Position numbers and translations under genes: made by a program. DNA of 11,506 bases, taken from Solirubrobacteraceae bacterium. GTDB taxonomy: Bacteria; Actinomycetota; Thermoleophilia; Solirubrobacterales; Solirubrobacteraceae. The stretch covers positions 1-11,506 of the forward strand of contig JANJUA010000277.1 in assembly GCA_024710825.1 (NCBI GenBank), written 5' to 3'. Under the pieces are notes generated by a model. That model did no database searches and had not been told where the DNA came from. It saw nothing but the letters and a program-made list of their open reading frames with translations. This document shows, in pieces, positions 1 to 8,001 of the stretch; position 1 is the first letter of the stretch; every line of letters starts with the position of its first letter.

Positions 1-28
1 CGGAGACGGTGAGGTTGACGGCTGCCAT
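1..28 (-). CDS. Possible N-terminus of a leftward gene, cut by window edge
   Basis: On the minus strand an ATG at 28-26 opens a frame that runs off the left edge, reading MAAVNLTVS. Nearly all of its codons end in G or C, as in the real genes here. A TAGAGT box (minus strand, 42-37) lies 8 bases before this ATG, the spacing seen at other leaderless-type starts in the window. An in-frame upstream ATG at 49-47 is the alternative start. Only nine residues are visible, so no function can be given and the call could be chance. Confidence 0.2.
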
Positions 29-297
29 GGTGCGGCACTCTATGCACATGCGACCGACGATCGGGATCTGCGCGTCGCTCGAGCGGGCCCGTTGGAGCGT
101 CTGGGATCAGGGCGGACCGCCGCCGCGTGAGCGGCTCCGGCGACGGATCCGACCACGACGTCCGGCTCGCCCCGGGCTCGCCGGCGGCCCGCGCGGGCGG
201 GCGAGGCGCCGCGCCTGATCGGGCGCTCGTCGAGGAGGCGGCGTCCGGCGCCGACGGCCGCCGACCGCCCCGGTGGTGAGCCGACCTGGGCGCCGTT

Positions 298-303
298 TAT
301 GCT
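298..303 (+). promoter_or_regulatory. Candidate -10 box (TATGCT), leaderless-type start
   Basis: TATGCT fits TANNNT and ends 9 bases before the GTG at 313. This would place the transcript start at or very near the start codon. No good -35 hexamer is visible and no Shine-Dalgarno precedes the GTG. Confidence 0.4.
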
Positions 304-312
304 GGCTCGGTT

Positions 313-1239
313 GTGCGCTTGTCAACCGCCATGAAGGGCGTCGCGTGGGGTGTCGTCGCCATCGGGGTGGCAGCGCCGATCGCGAGGCGCCACATCCGCC
401 TTCGGCCCCCGGTCGTGGCGGGCCTCGCCGCCTCCGCTCCGTTCGCCCTCTGCGTGGCCGTGCCGCGGTCGCGCCGGCGCGACGTCGCCGTGTGCGCGCT
501 GCAGATGTGGATGTACCTGTCGCTGTACGAGATGCCCAACGACGACGCCGAGGCGCTGCAACGGCGCGTGAAGGTCCGCTACCCGGTGGTCCTCGACCGG
601 CTGATCGGCCTCGGCGAGCTGCCGGGCGTGCGCCTGCAGCGGGCGCTGGCCAGGGCCAAGGGCCTGCGGCGCATGGATGCGGTGCTCGTCTGGGCGCACT
701 GGGTGTGGTTCCTGGTGCCGCACACGACGATCCTGTACCTCCTGCTGTTCCGGCGCTCGCGCTTCGAGCGCAGCGCGATCATGGTCTACGCGACGTTCGA
801 CCTCGGCGTGCTCGTCTACTGGGCGCTGCCCACGGCGCCGCCGTGGTACGCGGCCAAGCAGGGCGAGATCGAGGCCGACCCGGCGCTGCGGCGGCTCATG
901 GTCGAGCAGGGCGAGGCGTTCTGGCGCGATCGCTGGGAGCCCCTCTACGGTCTGTTCGCGGGTAACCCCCTCGCTGCCATGCCGTCCCTGCACTTCGCCA
1001 CCTCCGTCATGGGCGCCTACGTCCTCTCCGACGCCGGTCCCATCGAGGGAGCGGTCGGCTGGACCTACGCGCTGACGCTCGGCTTCGCGCTCGTCTACCT
1101 CGGCGAGCACTACGTCGTCGACCTGCTCGCCGGCTACGGCCTGGTGCGGCTGATCCGCGGGCTCGAGGGTCCGATGTCCCCTGCGCTCGGACGGGTCGGG
1201 CGCGCCGTGGCCGCGCTCGAGGCGCGCGCCGCCGGATAG
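313..1239 (+). CDS. PAP2-family membrane phosphatase / lipid phosphotransferase
   Basis: This 308-residue integral membrane protein belongs to the PAP2 superfamily, nearest to the inositol-phosphorylceramide-synthase-like branch. Such enzymes remove or transfer phosphate head groups of lipids at the membrane. Hydrophobic segments lie at about 7-22, 32-51, 120-145, 153-172 and 245-262. The family motifs are visible: a PTAPPWY stretch near 175 in the motif-1 region, PSLH at 224-227 (in place of the usual PSGH), and GEHYVVD at 264-270, which supplies the second catalytic His (266) and Asp (270). The long basic loop at about 80-118 is of unknown role. GTG at 313 was chosen because a -10-like box sits just upstream. 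TTG 319 and ATG 331 are alternatives. A flippase-like membrane gene follows after five bases, so the two are probably co-transcribed and act on lipid or lipid-linked substrates. The exact substrate cannot be read from the sequence. Confidence 0.85.
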   Translation: MRLSTAMKGVAWGVVAIGVAAPIARRHIRLRPPVVAGLAASAPFALCVAVPRSRRRDVAVCALQMWMYLSLYEMPNDDAEALQRRVKVRYPVVLDRLIGLGELPGVRLQRALARAKGLRRMDAVLVWAHWVWFLVPHTTILYLLLFRRSRFERSAIMVYATFDLGVLVYWALPTAPPWYAAKQGEIEADPALRRLMVEQGEAFWRDRWEPLYGLFAGNPLAAMPSLHFATSVMGAYVLSDAGPIEGAVGWTYALTLGFALVYLGEHYVVDLLAGYGLVRLIRGLEGPMSPALGRVGRAVAALEARAAG

Positions 1240-1244
1240 GCGCG

Positions 1245-2378
1245 ATGCCGGACGACGTACGCCTGAAGCAGGCGCGCCGCGGCGCCGACTACGCGCCGCC
1301 GGCCGGTCCGCTCGAGCGGCGGGAGGTCTCGCACCACGACGAGGAGATGCCGCGGGTCCAGGTGACCCGCAGGGCGCTCGCGCTCGGCGTCCTGTTCGTC
1401 CTGTCGATCGTCGCGTTCCTGTACTTCGTCCTGCCGCAGCTCACGGGCTTCGACAAGACCTGGGAGCGGATCGAGCAGGGCGACCCCTGGTGGCTCGGGG
1501 TGGCGGCCGCGTTCGCGGTGGCGTCGTTCGGCGGCTACGTGCTGCTGTTCCGGGCGATCTTCGACGATCCGACCTCGCCGCGGCGGCTCACGGCCTCCGA
1601 GGCCTACCAGATCACGATGGCCGCGCTCGCCGCGACGCGCCTCTTCGCGGCGGCCGGCGCGGGCGGCCTGGCGCTCCAGGCGTGGGCGATGCGCCGGGCC
1701 GGGATGCCGCGCCGGATGGTGGCCGACCGCACGATCACCTTCCTCGTGCTCCAGTACGTCATCTACATGGGCGCCCTGATCGTCTTCGGGCTCGGCCTGT
1801 ACTGGGGCGTCTTCCCGGGCAGCGCGCCGTTCGCCATGACGGTCGTCCCGGCGGTCTTCGCGATGGTGGCCATCGCGGTGGCGCTGCTGTCGACGCTGAC
1901 GCCGACCGATCTCCAGCGCCGCCTGGAGGGCTTCGCGCGGCGCGGCGGCCGGGTGGCGCGGCTCGCGCAGCGGCTGGCGACGGTGCCGGCGGCGCTCTCT
2001 GCCGGCGTGCGCGACGCGATTGCGCACGCGCGGCGCCGTGACCCGTCGACGCTGGGCGCGCTCGCCTACTGGGGCTGCAACATCGCCGTGCTGTGGGCGG
2101 CGTTCCGGGCGTTCGGCGACTCGCCGACGGTGGCGGTGCTCGTCATGGGGTACTTCGTCGGCATGCTCGGCAACCTGCTGCCGCTGCCGGGAGGAGTCGG
2201 CGGCGTCGACGGCGGCATGATCGGCGCCTTCATCGCGCTGGGCGAGCCGAGCGGGCTCGTCGTCGTGGCGGTGCTGACCTACCGCGCGTTCGCCTTCTGG
2301 CTGCCGACGCTGCCGGGGCTCGTCGCCTACTTCCAGCTCCGCAGGACGGTCGCGCGCTGGCAGGCGGCGAGGGCCTGA
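1245..2378 (+). CDS. Lysylphosphatidylglycerol synthase TM-region family protein (flippase-like, YbhN type)
   Basis: This 377-residue multi-pass membrane protein matches the transmembrane domain family of MprF (the UPF0104/YbhN type). That domain moves or accommodates lipids in the bilayer. The aminoacyl-transferase domain of full MprF is absent, so this is a stand-alone TM-domain protein. A charged cytoplasmic head of about 42 residues is followed by the first membrane span (about 44-64) and several more. The hallmark C-terminal loop is PLPGGVGGVDGG (313-324). Family members usually have Glu near the end of this loop, and here the position is Asp 322. The chosen ATG lies 5 bases after the PAP2 stop. 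A later ATG at 1347 would remove the charged head, but its GAGGAG sits too close to serve as a Shine-Dalgarno. The pairing with a PAP2 enzyme suggests work on a shared lipid or polyprenyl-phosphate substrate, which is inference. Confidence 0.85.
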   Translation: MPDDVRLKQARRGADYAPPAGPLERREVSHHDEEMPRVQVTRRALALGVLFVLSIVAFLYFVLPQLTGFDKTWERIEQGDPWWLGVAAAFAVASFGGYVLLFRAIFDDPTSPRRLTASEAYQITMAALAATRLFAAAGAGGLALQAWAMRRAGMPRRMVADRTITFLVLQYVIYMGALIVFGLGLYWGVFPGSAPFAMTVVPAVFAMVAIAVALLSTLTPTDLQRRLEGFARRGGRVARLAQRLATVPAALSAGVRDAIAHARRRDPSTLGALAYWGCNIAVLWAAFRAFGDSPTVAVLVMGYFVGMLGNLLPLPGGVGGVDGGMIGAFIALGEPSGLVVVAVLTYRAFAFWLPTLPGLVAYFQLRRTVARWQAARA

Positions 2379-2383
2379 CGCAT

Positions 2384-2392
2384 TGGTACTAT
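2384..2392 (+). promoter_or_regulatory. Candidate extended -10 promoter of trxB
   Basis: The string TGG-TACTAT reads as an extended -10 element: TG, one base, then TANNNT at 2387-2392. It is an AT-rich island between two GC-rich genes and ends 10 bases before the GTG start of trxB. It starts only 6 bases after the previous stop codon, so trxB appears to have its own promoter rather than relying on read-through. Confidence 0.45.
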
Positions 2393-2407
2393 ACAAAGTA
2401 AAGTGAC
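2385..2407 (-). promoter_or_regulatory. Candidate HxlR-type operator over the trxB promoter and start
   Basis: Read on the minus strand, this 23-base stretch begins GTCACTT and ends TAGTACC. It overlaps the -10 box and the GTG start codon, a position suited to repression. By hand alignment it matches the element at 10008-10030, in the hxlR divergent promoter, at 15 of 23 positions, including an identical GTCACTT. On the plus strand it also contains TACT-N6-AGTA (2387-2400), similar to the TACT/AGTA half-sites known for DUF24/HxlR-family thiol-stress regulators such as YodB. Binding is inference. Confidence 0.45.
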
Positions 2408-3428
2408 TGAGACCATGGGCATCGAGAACGTCATCATCATCGGGAGCGGGCCGGCCGGCTACACGGCCGCGCTCTACACGTCGCGCGCGAACCTGAAGCC
2501 GCTCGTCATCGAGGGCTTCGCCTGGGGCGGGCTGCTGCAGCAGACGACCGACGTCGAGAACTACCCGGGCTTCCGCGACGGCATCATGGGCCCCGAGCTC
2601 ATGGAGGCGATGCGCGACCAGGCCGAGCGGTTCGGCACCCGCTTCGTCACCGACATGGCGACGAAGGTCGAGCTCGCCGACGAGCCGGGCGGCGTGCACC
2701 GCGTCTGGGTCGACGACGAGGTCCACGAGGCCCGCACCGTGATCCTCGCGATGGGGGCCGAGCACAAGAAGCTCGGCGTGCCCGGCGAGGAGGAGCTCGG
2801 CGGCCGCGGCGTCTCCTACTGCGCCACCTGCGACGCCGCGTTCTTCCGCGACGCCCAGACGGTCATCGTCGGCGGCGGCGACTCCGCGATGGAGGAGGCG
2901 ATCTTCCTCTCGAAGTTCGCCTCGAAGGTGACGATCGTGCATCGCCGCGCCGAGTTCCGCGCCTCGAAGATCATGCTCGAGCGGGCGCGGGCGATCGACA
3001 ACATCGAGTTCAAGACCCCGTACACCGTCGAGGCGTTCGAGGCCGTCGAGGGCGACAAGCTCCCGACCGCCCGGCTCGTGAACACCGAGGACGGCTCGAC
3101 CGACGAGCTGCCCAACGTCGGCACGTTCATCGCCATCGGCCACGAGCCGCAGTCGGAGATCGTGCGCGGGCAGGTCGACGTCGACGACGAGGGCTACGTC
3201 ATCACGCAGGGCCGCTCGACGCGCACGAACCGCCCCGGCGTCTTCGGGGCCGGCGACCTGGTCGACCACACCTACCGCCAGGCGGTCACCGCCGCCGGCT
3301 CCGGCTGTCAGGCCGCGCTCGACGCCGAGTGGTACCTGCGCGACACGCCGCAGGTCCCGACGCCGGAGGGCATGCCCGAGGGCGACCTGGCCGAGGCGCA
3401 GTGGGCGCCGACGGACCCCGTCCGCTGA
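2403..3428 (+). CDS. trxB: Thioredoxin reductase (NADPH)
   Basis: This is a low-molecular-weight, two-domain flavoenzyme of 341 residues that uses NADPH to reduce the active-site disulphide of thioredoxin in the cytoplasm. The FAD-binding GSGPAG sits at 14-19. The redox-active CATC is at 140-143. The NADPH-binding GGGDSA is at 157-162 and the phosphate-contacting HRR at 180-182. A second FAD-contact motif, GAGD, lies at 283-286. A polar tail of about 25 residues beyond the usual end is rich in Pro and acidic residues and contains no thioredoxin domain. No thioredoxin gene follows, although trxA often sits next to trxB. GTG 2403 was chosen for its near-leaderless spacing to the -10 box. ATG 2415 (MGIENV) is equally possible. 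Neither start has a good Shine-Dalgarno. A putative operator covers the start, pointing to control by the HxlR regulator encoded at 10052. Confidence 0.95.
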   Translation: MTETMGIENVIIIGSGPAGYTAALYTSRANLKPLVIEGFAWGGLLQQTTDVENYPGFRDGIMGPELMEAMRDQAERFGTRFVTDMATKVELADEPGGVHRVWVDDEVHEARTVILAMGAEHKKLGVPGEEELGGRGVSYCATCDAAFFRDAQTVIVGGGDSAMEEAIFLSKFASKVTIVHRRAEFRASKIMLERARAIDNIEFKTPYTVEAFEAVEGDKLPTARLVNTEDGSTDELPNVGTFIAIGHEPQSEIVRGQVDVDDEGYVITQGRSTRTNRPGVFGAGDLVDHTYRQAVTAAGSGCQAALDAEWYLRDTPQVPTPEGMPEGDLAEAQWAPTDPVR

Positions 3429-3452
3429 CGCTCGCGTCCCGCGCCGGTTTCT

Positions 3453-3501
3453 GACGTGACGTCGATTTCCATCCACCACGGATGGAAACCGACGGCACGT
3501 C
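3453..3501. terminator. Strong inverted repeat between convergent genes, probable bidirectional terminator
   Basis: Arms 3453-3474 and 3480-3501 pair at 20 of 22 positions around a five-base loop (3475-3479). The mismatches are 3459/3495 and 3465/3489. The inner nine pairs, TTTCCATCC with GGATGGAAA, are perfect. It lies 24 bases past the trxB stop and 4 bases past the xylH stop on the other strand. There is no T-tract on either side, so it is not a textbook intrinsic terminator. It could instead stabilise the 3' ends of both mRNAs. Confidence 0.6.
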
Positions 3502-3505
3502 CCTG

Positions 3506-4717
3506 CTACACGCGGCCCGCGCGGCTGCGGCGCTTCGACGTCGCCGCGTCCACGACCACCGCGCCGAGCAGCACCGCGCCCGTGACCATGAACTTCGTGT
3601 CCGAGCTGTAGGCCAGCAGGTCCATGCCGTTGGAGATCGACCCGATCACCAGCGCGCCGAGCAGGGCGGACCAGACGCGGCCGCGGCCGCCGAACAGCGA
3701 CGTGCCGGCGATGACCGGGCCGGCGATCGCGAGCAGCAGCAGGTCCGAGCCGCCCGAGGACTGGTTGACCGCCAGCAGTCGCGAGGCGAGCATGATGCCG
3801 CCGCAGGCCGCCATCATCGACCCGAGGGCGAACACGACGGTGCGCACCCGCCGCACGTCGATGCCCGCGCGGCGGGCCGCCTCCTCGTTGCCGCCGACCG
3901 CGTAGATGTGGCGCCCGAAGGTCGTGCGCTGCGTGACGTAGTCGAAGAGGATCACGAAGCCGACGAGGATCACGAGCGCCAGCGGCAGCCCGCGGTCCTG
4001 GTTGACGATCCAGACCGTCAGGAGCACGGGGACCGCCACCGCCACGACGCGCACCACCAGCGCGCCGACCGGCGGGGCGTCGAGCCCCGCCCTCACGCGG
4101 CCCATCCGGCCGCTGAACGTCACGGCCGCGTAGACCGCGATCAGCACCACCGCGATGATCCAGCCGATCGCGTCCGCGAAGAACGTGCCGGCCAGGTCGA
4201 CGATCAGCGGCGCGTTCAGGTTGATCGTGCCGGTGTCGCCCAGCACCCACAGCAGCACGCCCTGCCAGCCGAGCAGGCCGGCCAGCGTCACGACGAACGA
4301 CGGGACGCCGAACCGGGTGTGGATGAACCCGTGGAACGTGCCGATGGCCAGGCCGGCGACGATCGCCGCGGCCAGCGCCGGGACCGGCGCCCAGCCGTGC
4401 TTGACGTTGAGCACCGCCATGATCGCCGCGCACAGGCCGGACACGATGCCGACCGAGAGGTCGATCTCGCCGAGCAGCAGGATCAGCACCACGCCGACCG
4501 AGATCAGCCCGATGCCCGCGATCTGGAGCGCGAGGTTCGTGAGGTTGATCGCCGACAGGAAGCGGTCGTTGGCCAGGGCGAAGATCAGCCAGATCACCGC
4601 GAGCGTGATGAGGACGCGCAGCGACCCGAAGTCGCCCTGCGTGAAGCGCTGCAGGAACTCGGCCCGGGAGCGCGGGAGGACGTCGGTCTCGGAGACCGGC
4701 GGGGTCGCGGTGCTCAT
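3506..4717 (-). CDS. xylH: Xylose-type ABC transporter permease
   Basis: This is the inner-membrane permease of a CUT2-class sugar importer, family BPD_transp_2, with 403 residues. It would form the sugar channel and dock the XylG ATPase. A soluble N-terminal head of about 30 residues precedes multiple hydrophobic spans. Diagnostic family motifs are GEIDLSVG at 83-90 and the ATPase-contact loop GRHIYAVGGNEEAARRAGI at 268-286. Both are characteristic of XylH and its close relatives. The tail is basic (KRRSRAGR). The ATG overlaps the xylG stop as ATGA, and a strong AAGGAGG (minus strand, 4731-4725) lies 7 bases upstream, inside the end of xylG. It is the last gene of the ROK-xylF-xylG-xylH operon and ends at a strong inverted repeat. 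Xylose is the best guess of substrate. Related pentoses or hexoses cannot be excluded. Confidence 0.92.
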   Translation of the reverse strand: MSTATPPVSETDVLPRSRAEFLQRFTQGDFGSLRVLITLAVIWLIFALANDRFLSAINLTNLALQIAGIGLISVGVVLILLLGEIDLSVGIVSGLCAAIMAVLNVKHGWAPVPALAAAIVAGLAIGTFHGFIHTRFGVPSFVVTLAGLLGWQGVLLWVLGDTGTINLNAPLIVDLAGTFFADAIGWIIAVVLIAVYAAVTFSGRMGRVRAGLDAPPVGALVVRVVAVAVPVLLTVWIVNQDRGLPLALVILVGFVILFDYVTQRTTFGRHIYAVGGNEEAARRAGIDVRRVRTVVFALGSMMAACGGIMLASRLLAVNQSSGGSDLLLLAIAGPVIAGTSLFGGRGRVWSALLGALVIGSISNGMDLLAYSSDTKFMVTGAVLLGAVVVDAATSKRRSRAGRV

Positions 4718-5484
4718 GCCGTGGCCTCCTTCGCGTTGCCGTTGCCGTTGTGGACGCCGGTGATCGCGGCCACCACGTCCTCGGGGGTGACGTCCGACGC
4801 GGCGAAGTCGCCGCCCGGCCGTCCCAGGTAGAGCACGAAGATCCGGTCGGCCACCTCGAAGACGTCGGCCAGGTTGTGCGTGATGACGACGACGCCCAGG
4901 CCGCGCTCGCGCAGCCGGCGGACGAGGTCCAGGACCTGCCGCGTCTGCGGCACGCCGAGGGCGGCCGTCGGCTCGTCGAGCAGCACCACCTTCGGCTCGC
5001 CGAGCAGCGAGCGGGCGATGGCGACCTGCTGGCGCTGCCCGCCGGAGAGCGAGGCGACCACGGTCCGCACGCTCGGGATCGTCGTCGAGAGCGTCCCGAG
5101 CAGCTCGTGCGCCCGCTGCTCCATCCGCGTCTCGTCGAGCTGCGGGCCGACGTTGGTCAGCTCGTGCCCGAGGAACAGGTTCGCGACCACGTCGAGGTTG
5201 TCGGCCAGCGCGAGGTCCTGGTAGACGGTGGCGACGCCGAGGTCGGCGGCGTCCTGCGGGCCGTTGACCTTCACGGGGCGCCCCGCGAAGTGGTACTCGC
5301 CCTCGTCGGGCGCGTATATGCCCGACATGACCTTGACCAGCGTCGACTTGCCGGCGCCGTTGTCGCCGACCAGCGCGACGACCTCGCCGGGGCGGACCTC
5401 GAAGTCCACCCCCGCGAGCGCCTGTACGGCTCCGAAGCCCTTGCTGATGCCGCGGAGCGCCAGCACGGATGTGGTCTCGGTCAT
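4714..5484 (-). CDS. xylG: Sugar ABC transporter ATP-binding protein, single-domain form
   Basis: This cytoplasmic ATPase powers the XylFGH importer. All nucleotide-binding motifs are present: Walker A GDNGAGKST at 40-48, Q-loop Gln 89, signature LSGGQRQQ at 146-153, Walker B VVLLDE at 166-171, and switch His 203. The 256-residue length covers just one ABC domain. E. coli XylG, RbsA and AraG carry two in tandem (about 500 residues), so this is a half-size form like FrcA and would need to act as a homodimer. The tail contains an Asn/Gly-rich stretch (NGNGNAK). ATG 5484 starts 23 bases after the xylF stop. A purine-rich GGAGAGAGG lies upstream but at long spacing, and a five-codon mini-ORF ends on this ATG. 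The stop overlaps the xylH start as ATGA, indicating translational coupling. Confidence 0.92.
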   Translation of the reverse strand: MTETTSVLALRGISKGFGAVQALAGVDFEVRPGEVVALVGDNGAGKSTLVKVMSGIYAPDEGEYHFAGRPVKVNGPQDAADLGVATVYQDLALADNLDVVANLFLGHELTNVGPQLDETRMEQRAHELLGTLSTTIPSVRTVVASLSGGQRQQVAIARSLLGEPKVVLLDEPTAALGVPQTRQVLDLVRRLRERGLGVVVITHNLADVFEVADRIFVLYLGRPGGDFAASDVTPEDVVAAITGVHNGNGNAKEATA

Positions 5485-5498
5485 GTCGGGCAGCCCAT
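5481..5498 (-). other. Possible five-codon mini-ORF coupled to xylG start
   Basis: On the minus strand ATG at 5498 opens the frame Met-Gly-Cys-Pro-Thr and stops at TGA 5483-5481, sharing two bases with the xylG ATG (5484-5482). GGAG at 5507-5504 sits 5 bases before this mini-ATG, better spacing than for xylG itself. Ribosomes could terminate here and restart on xylG. This is inference from spacing only, and chance is a real alternative. Confidence 0.2.
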
Positions 5499-5507
5499 CC
5501 TCTCTCC

Positions 5508-6634
<1,127 letters not shown>

Positions 6635-6638
<4 letters not shown>

Positions 6639-7888
6639 GCGCTGGTTCCTCCTCGGGAGCCGAGGGCGGCGGTGCCGCCCGTTGCTTGCATGAGGGAGGG
6701 CTGCGCCTCGCCGATGGCGAGAGCCACCGCCCCCCGAACCTCCGCCCGCTCTCCCAGCAGGCCCGTCCGCACGTCGGCGTCCTCCGCCGCCGACGGGATC
6801 GCGTAGCGGTCCAGCGCTGCGCGCAGCGGCCCGAGCAGCAGGTCGCCCGCGGCGGAGAGATCCCCGCCGACGACGACCCGCTCCGGGTTCAGCAGGTTGC
6901 ACAACATCGCCACCGCCCGGCCGATGTGCTGGCCGGCGTCCGCGATGACCCGCCGGCAGCCGGGGTCGCCCCCGGCCGCGAGCGCGACGACGTCGTGGAT
7001 CGACAGGCTGGAGCCGTGCGTCCGGCTGATCTGCTCCAGCAGCCCCGGCGCCGCGGCCACCGTCTCCAGGCAGCCGCGGTTCCCGCACCGGCACACGTGC
7101 CCGCCCTCGTCGACGAGCAGATGGCCGATCTCCCCGGCGGTACCGCCGGCGCCGCGGTGGATGCGCCCCCCGAGGATCACGCCGGCGCCGATGCCGGAGG
7201 AGACCTTCAGGTAGACGATCTCCCGGGCGCCGCGGCCCGCGCCGAACAGCGACTCGCCGAGCGCGCCGAGGTTGGCGTCGTTCTCGACGACGACGGGCAT
7301 CCCGAGCCGGCGCTCGAGCTCCTCGGCGGCGCGGACGCCCACCCAGCCCGGCAGGATGGAGGCCGACCCGACGGTGCCGGAGCGGTGGCTGATCGGCCCC
7401 GGGATGCCCATGCCGACGTTGACGACGCGGTCGCGCGGGACCCCCGCCTCGGCGAGGACCGCGTCCACCAGGGTCGCGGCGGCCTCGAACCCCTCGGCGG
7501 CGGAGTGGTCGACGTCCATCGCCTGCTCCGCCTCGGCGAGGATCTCGTGGGAGAGGTCGGCGACGACGACGCGCAGGTGGGTGTGGCCGAAGTCCAGGCC
7601 GACGACCGCGCCCACCGAGCGGTCGAGCGCGAGCAGGACGGGCGGGCGTCCGGCGCCCGCGCCGGAGTCGCGCTCGGGGGTGCCCGCGCGCTCGCACACG
7701 AGCCCTCGGCGGATGAGGTCGGCCACGAGCGACGAGACCGTCGTCCGCGAGAGGCCGGTGCGGCGCGCGATGTCCGCCCGGCTCGCGACGCCGCGCTCGA
7801 GCAGCACGTCGACCACACGGAGCAGGTTGTGCTCGCGAAGCGACTCCAGGGAACCGGTGCGTGGAGACGAGCCCACGACGAGACGCAT
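6635..7888 (-). CDS. ROK-family transcriptional repressor (XylR/NagC type)
   Basis: This 417-residue sugar-responsive regulator combines DNA-binding and sugar-kinase-like domains. A winged helix-turn-helix covers about 23-65, with the recognition part around TGLSRTTVSSL (44-54). The ROK domain follows: a DFGHTH phosphate-binding motif at 99-104, GIPGP near 161-165, END at 202-204 (Asp 204 at the catalytic-base position), GEIGH at 252-256, and a zinc-binding CRCGNRGC at 266-273. Kinase-type residues are kept, so sugar binding or residual kinase activity is possible. Its stop overlaps the xylF ATG, so it heads the transport operon and is probably autoregulated. Family knowledge predicts release from DNA when the sugar binds. 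The start is uncertain: ATG 7888 was chosen, GTG 7903 is in frame, and neither has a well-spaced Shine-Dalgarno. Confidence 0.92.
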
Positions 7889-8001
7889 CCTCGACGGTCC
7901 CACGGAGAATTGTCAAGGCTCCTGAGTTAAGTCGTGATTACGGCGCGGAAATATGTCAGGGGCGTGCTCAAACCGTTACGTCCTATCCTCGGGCGCCACC
8001 G
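7889..8001. promoter_or_regulatory. Divergent promoter region between ROK operon and ADC-like gene
   Basis: This 113-base gap is clearly less GC-rich than its surroundings, mainly across 7906-7985. It contains a partial palindrome centred on TTAA (GAGTTAAGTC, 7924-7933, 8 of 10 symmetric) and a TTGACA on the minus strand (7916-7911) that has no matching -10 at normal spacing. A TATCCT box on the plus strand (7984-7989) lies 12 bases before the ATG at 8002. It must hold the promoter of the ROK operon and most likely the ROK operator, but I cannot assign the exact sites. Confidence 0.5.

Larger units (their letters stand above)
1..312. other. Non-coding or unresolved left-edge region
   Basis: No protein family is recognisable in any frame here, and the open frames are rich in Arg, Pro and Ala, as expected of shadow frames in GC-rich DNA. 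A strongly self-complementary stretch at 177-205 contains the perfect 12-base palindrome GCCCGCGCGGGC (187-198), nested inside CTCGCC (177-182) paired with GGCGAG (200-205). Such palindromes arise often by chance at this GC content. The left end may hold the start of a leftward gene, listed separately. The right end holds the promoter candidate for the gene at 313. Confidence 0.6.

Noticed and set aside
177..205. GC palindrome as a terminator or attachment site
   Set aside because: At this GC content short G/C palindromes are common. There is no T-tract, no second copy in the window and no nearby mobile gene.
9..325. Two overlapping open frames on opposite strands in the left region (9-218 plus, 107-325 minus)
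   Set aside because: Both are Arg/Pro-rich shadows with no ribosome site and no recognisable motif.
1134..4433. A 1099-codon open frame on the minus strand across the flippase gene, trxB and xylH
   Set aside because: It is antisense to clearly identified genes for much of its length. Its translation is low-complexity Arg/Gly/Ala/Asp without any family motif, as expected of shadow frames in GC-rich DNA.
3482..4831. A 449-codon plus-strand open frame opposite xylH
   Set aside because: It is antisense to a gene with unmistakable permease motifs, and its translation is dominated by Asp, Arg, His and Gln repeats with no domain.
7911..7916. TTGACA on the minus strand as the -35 of the ROK operon
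   Set aside because: No TANNNT lies 16-18 bases downstream. That position falls on the start region of the gene, so the hexamer alone is not enough.
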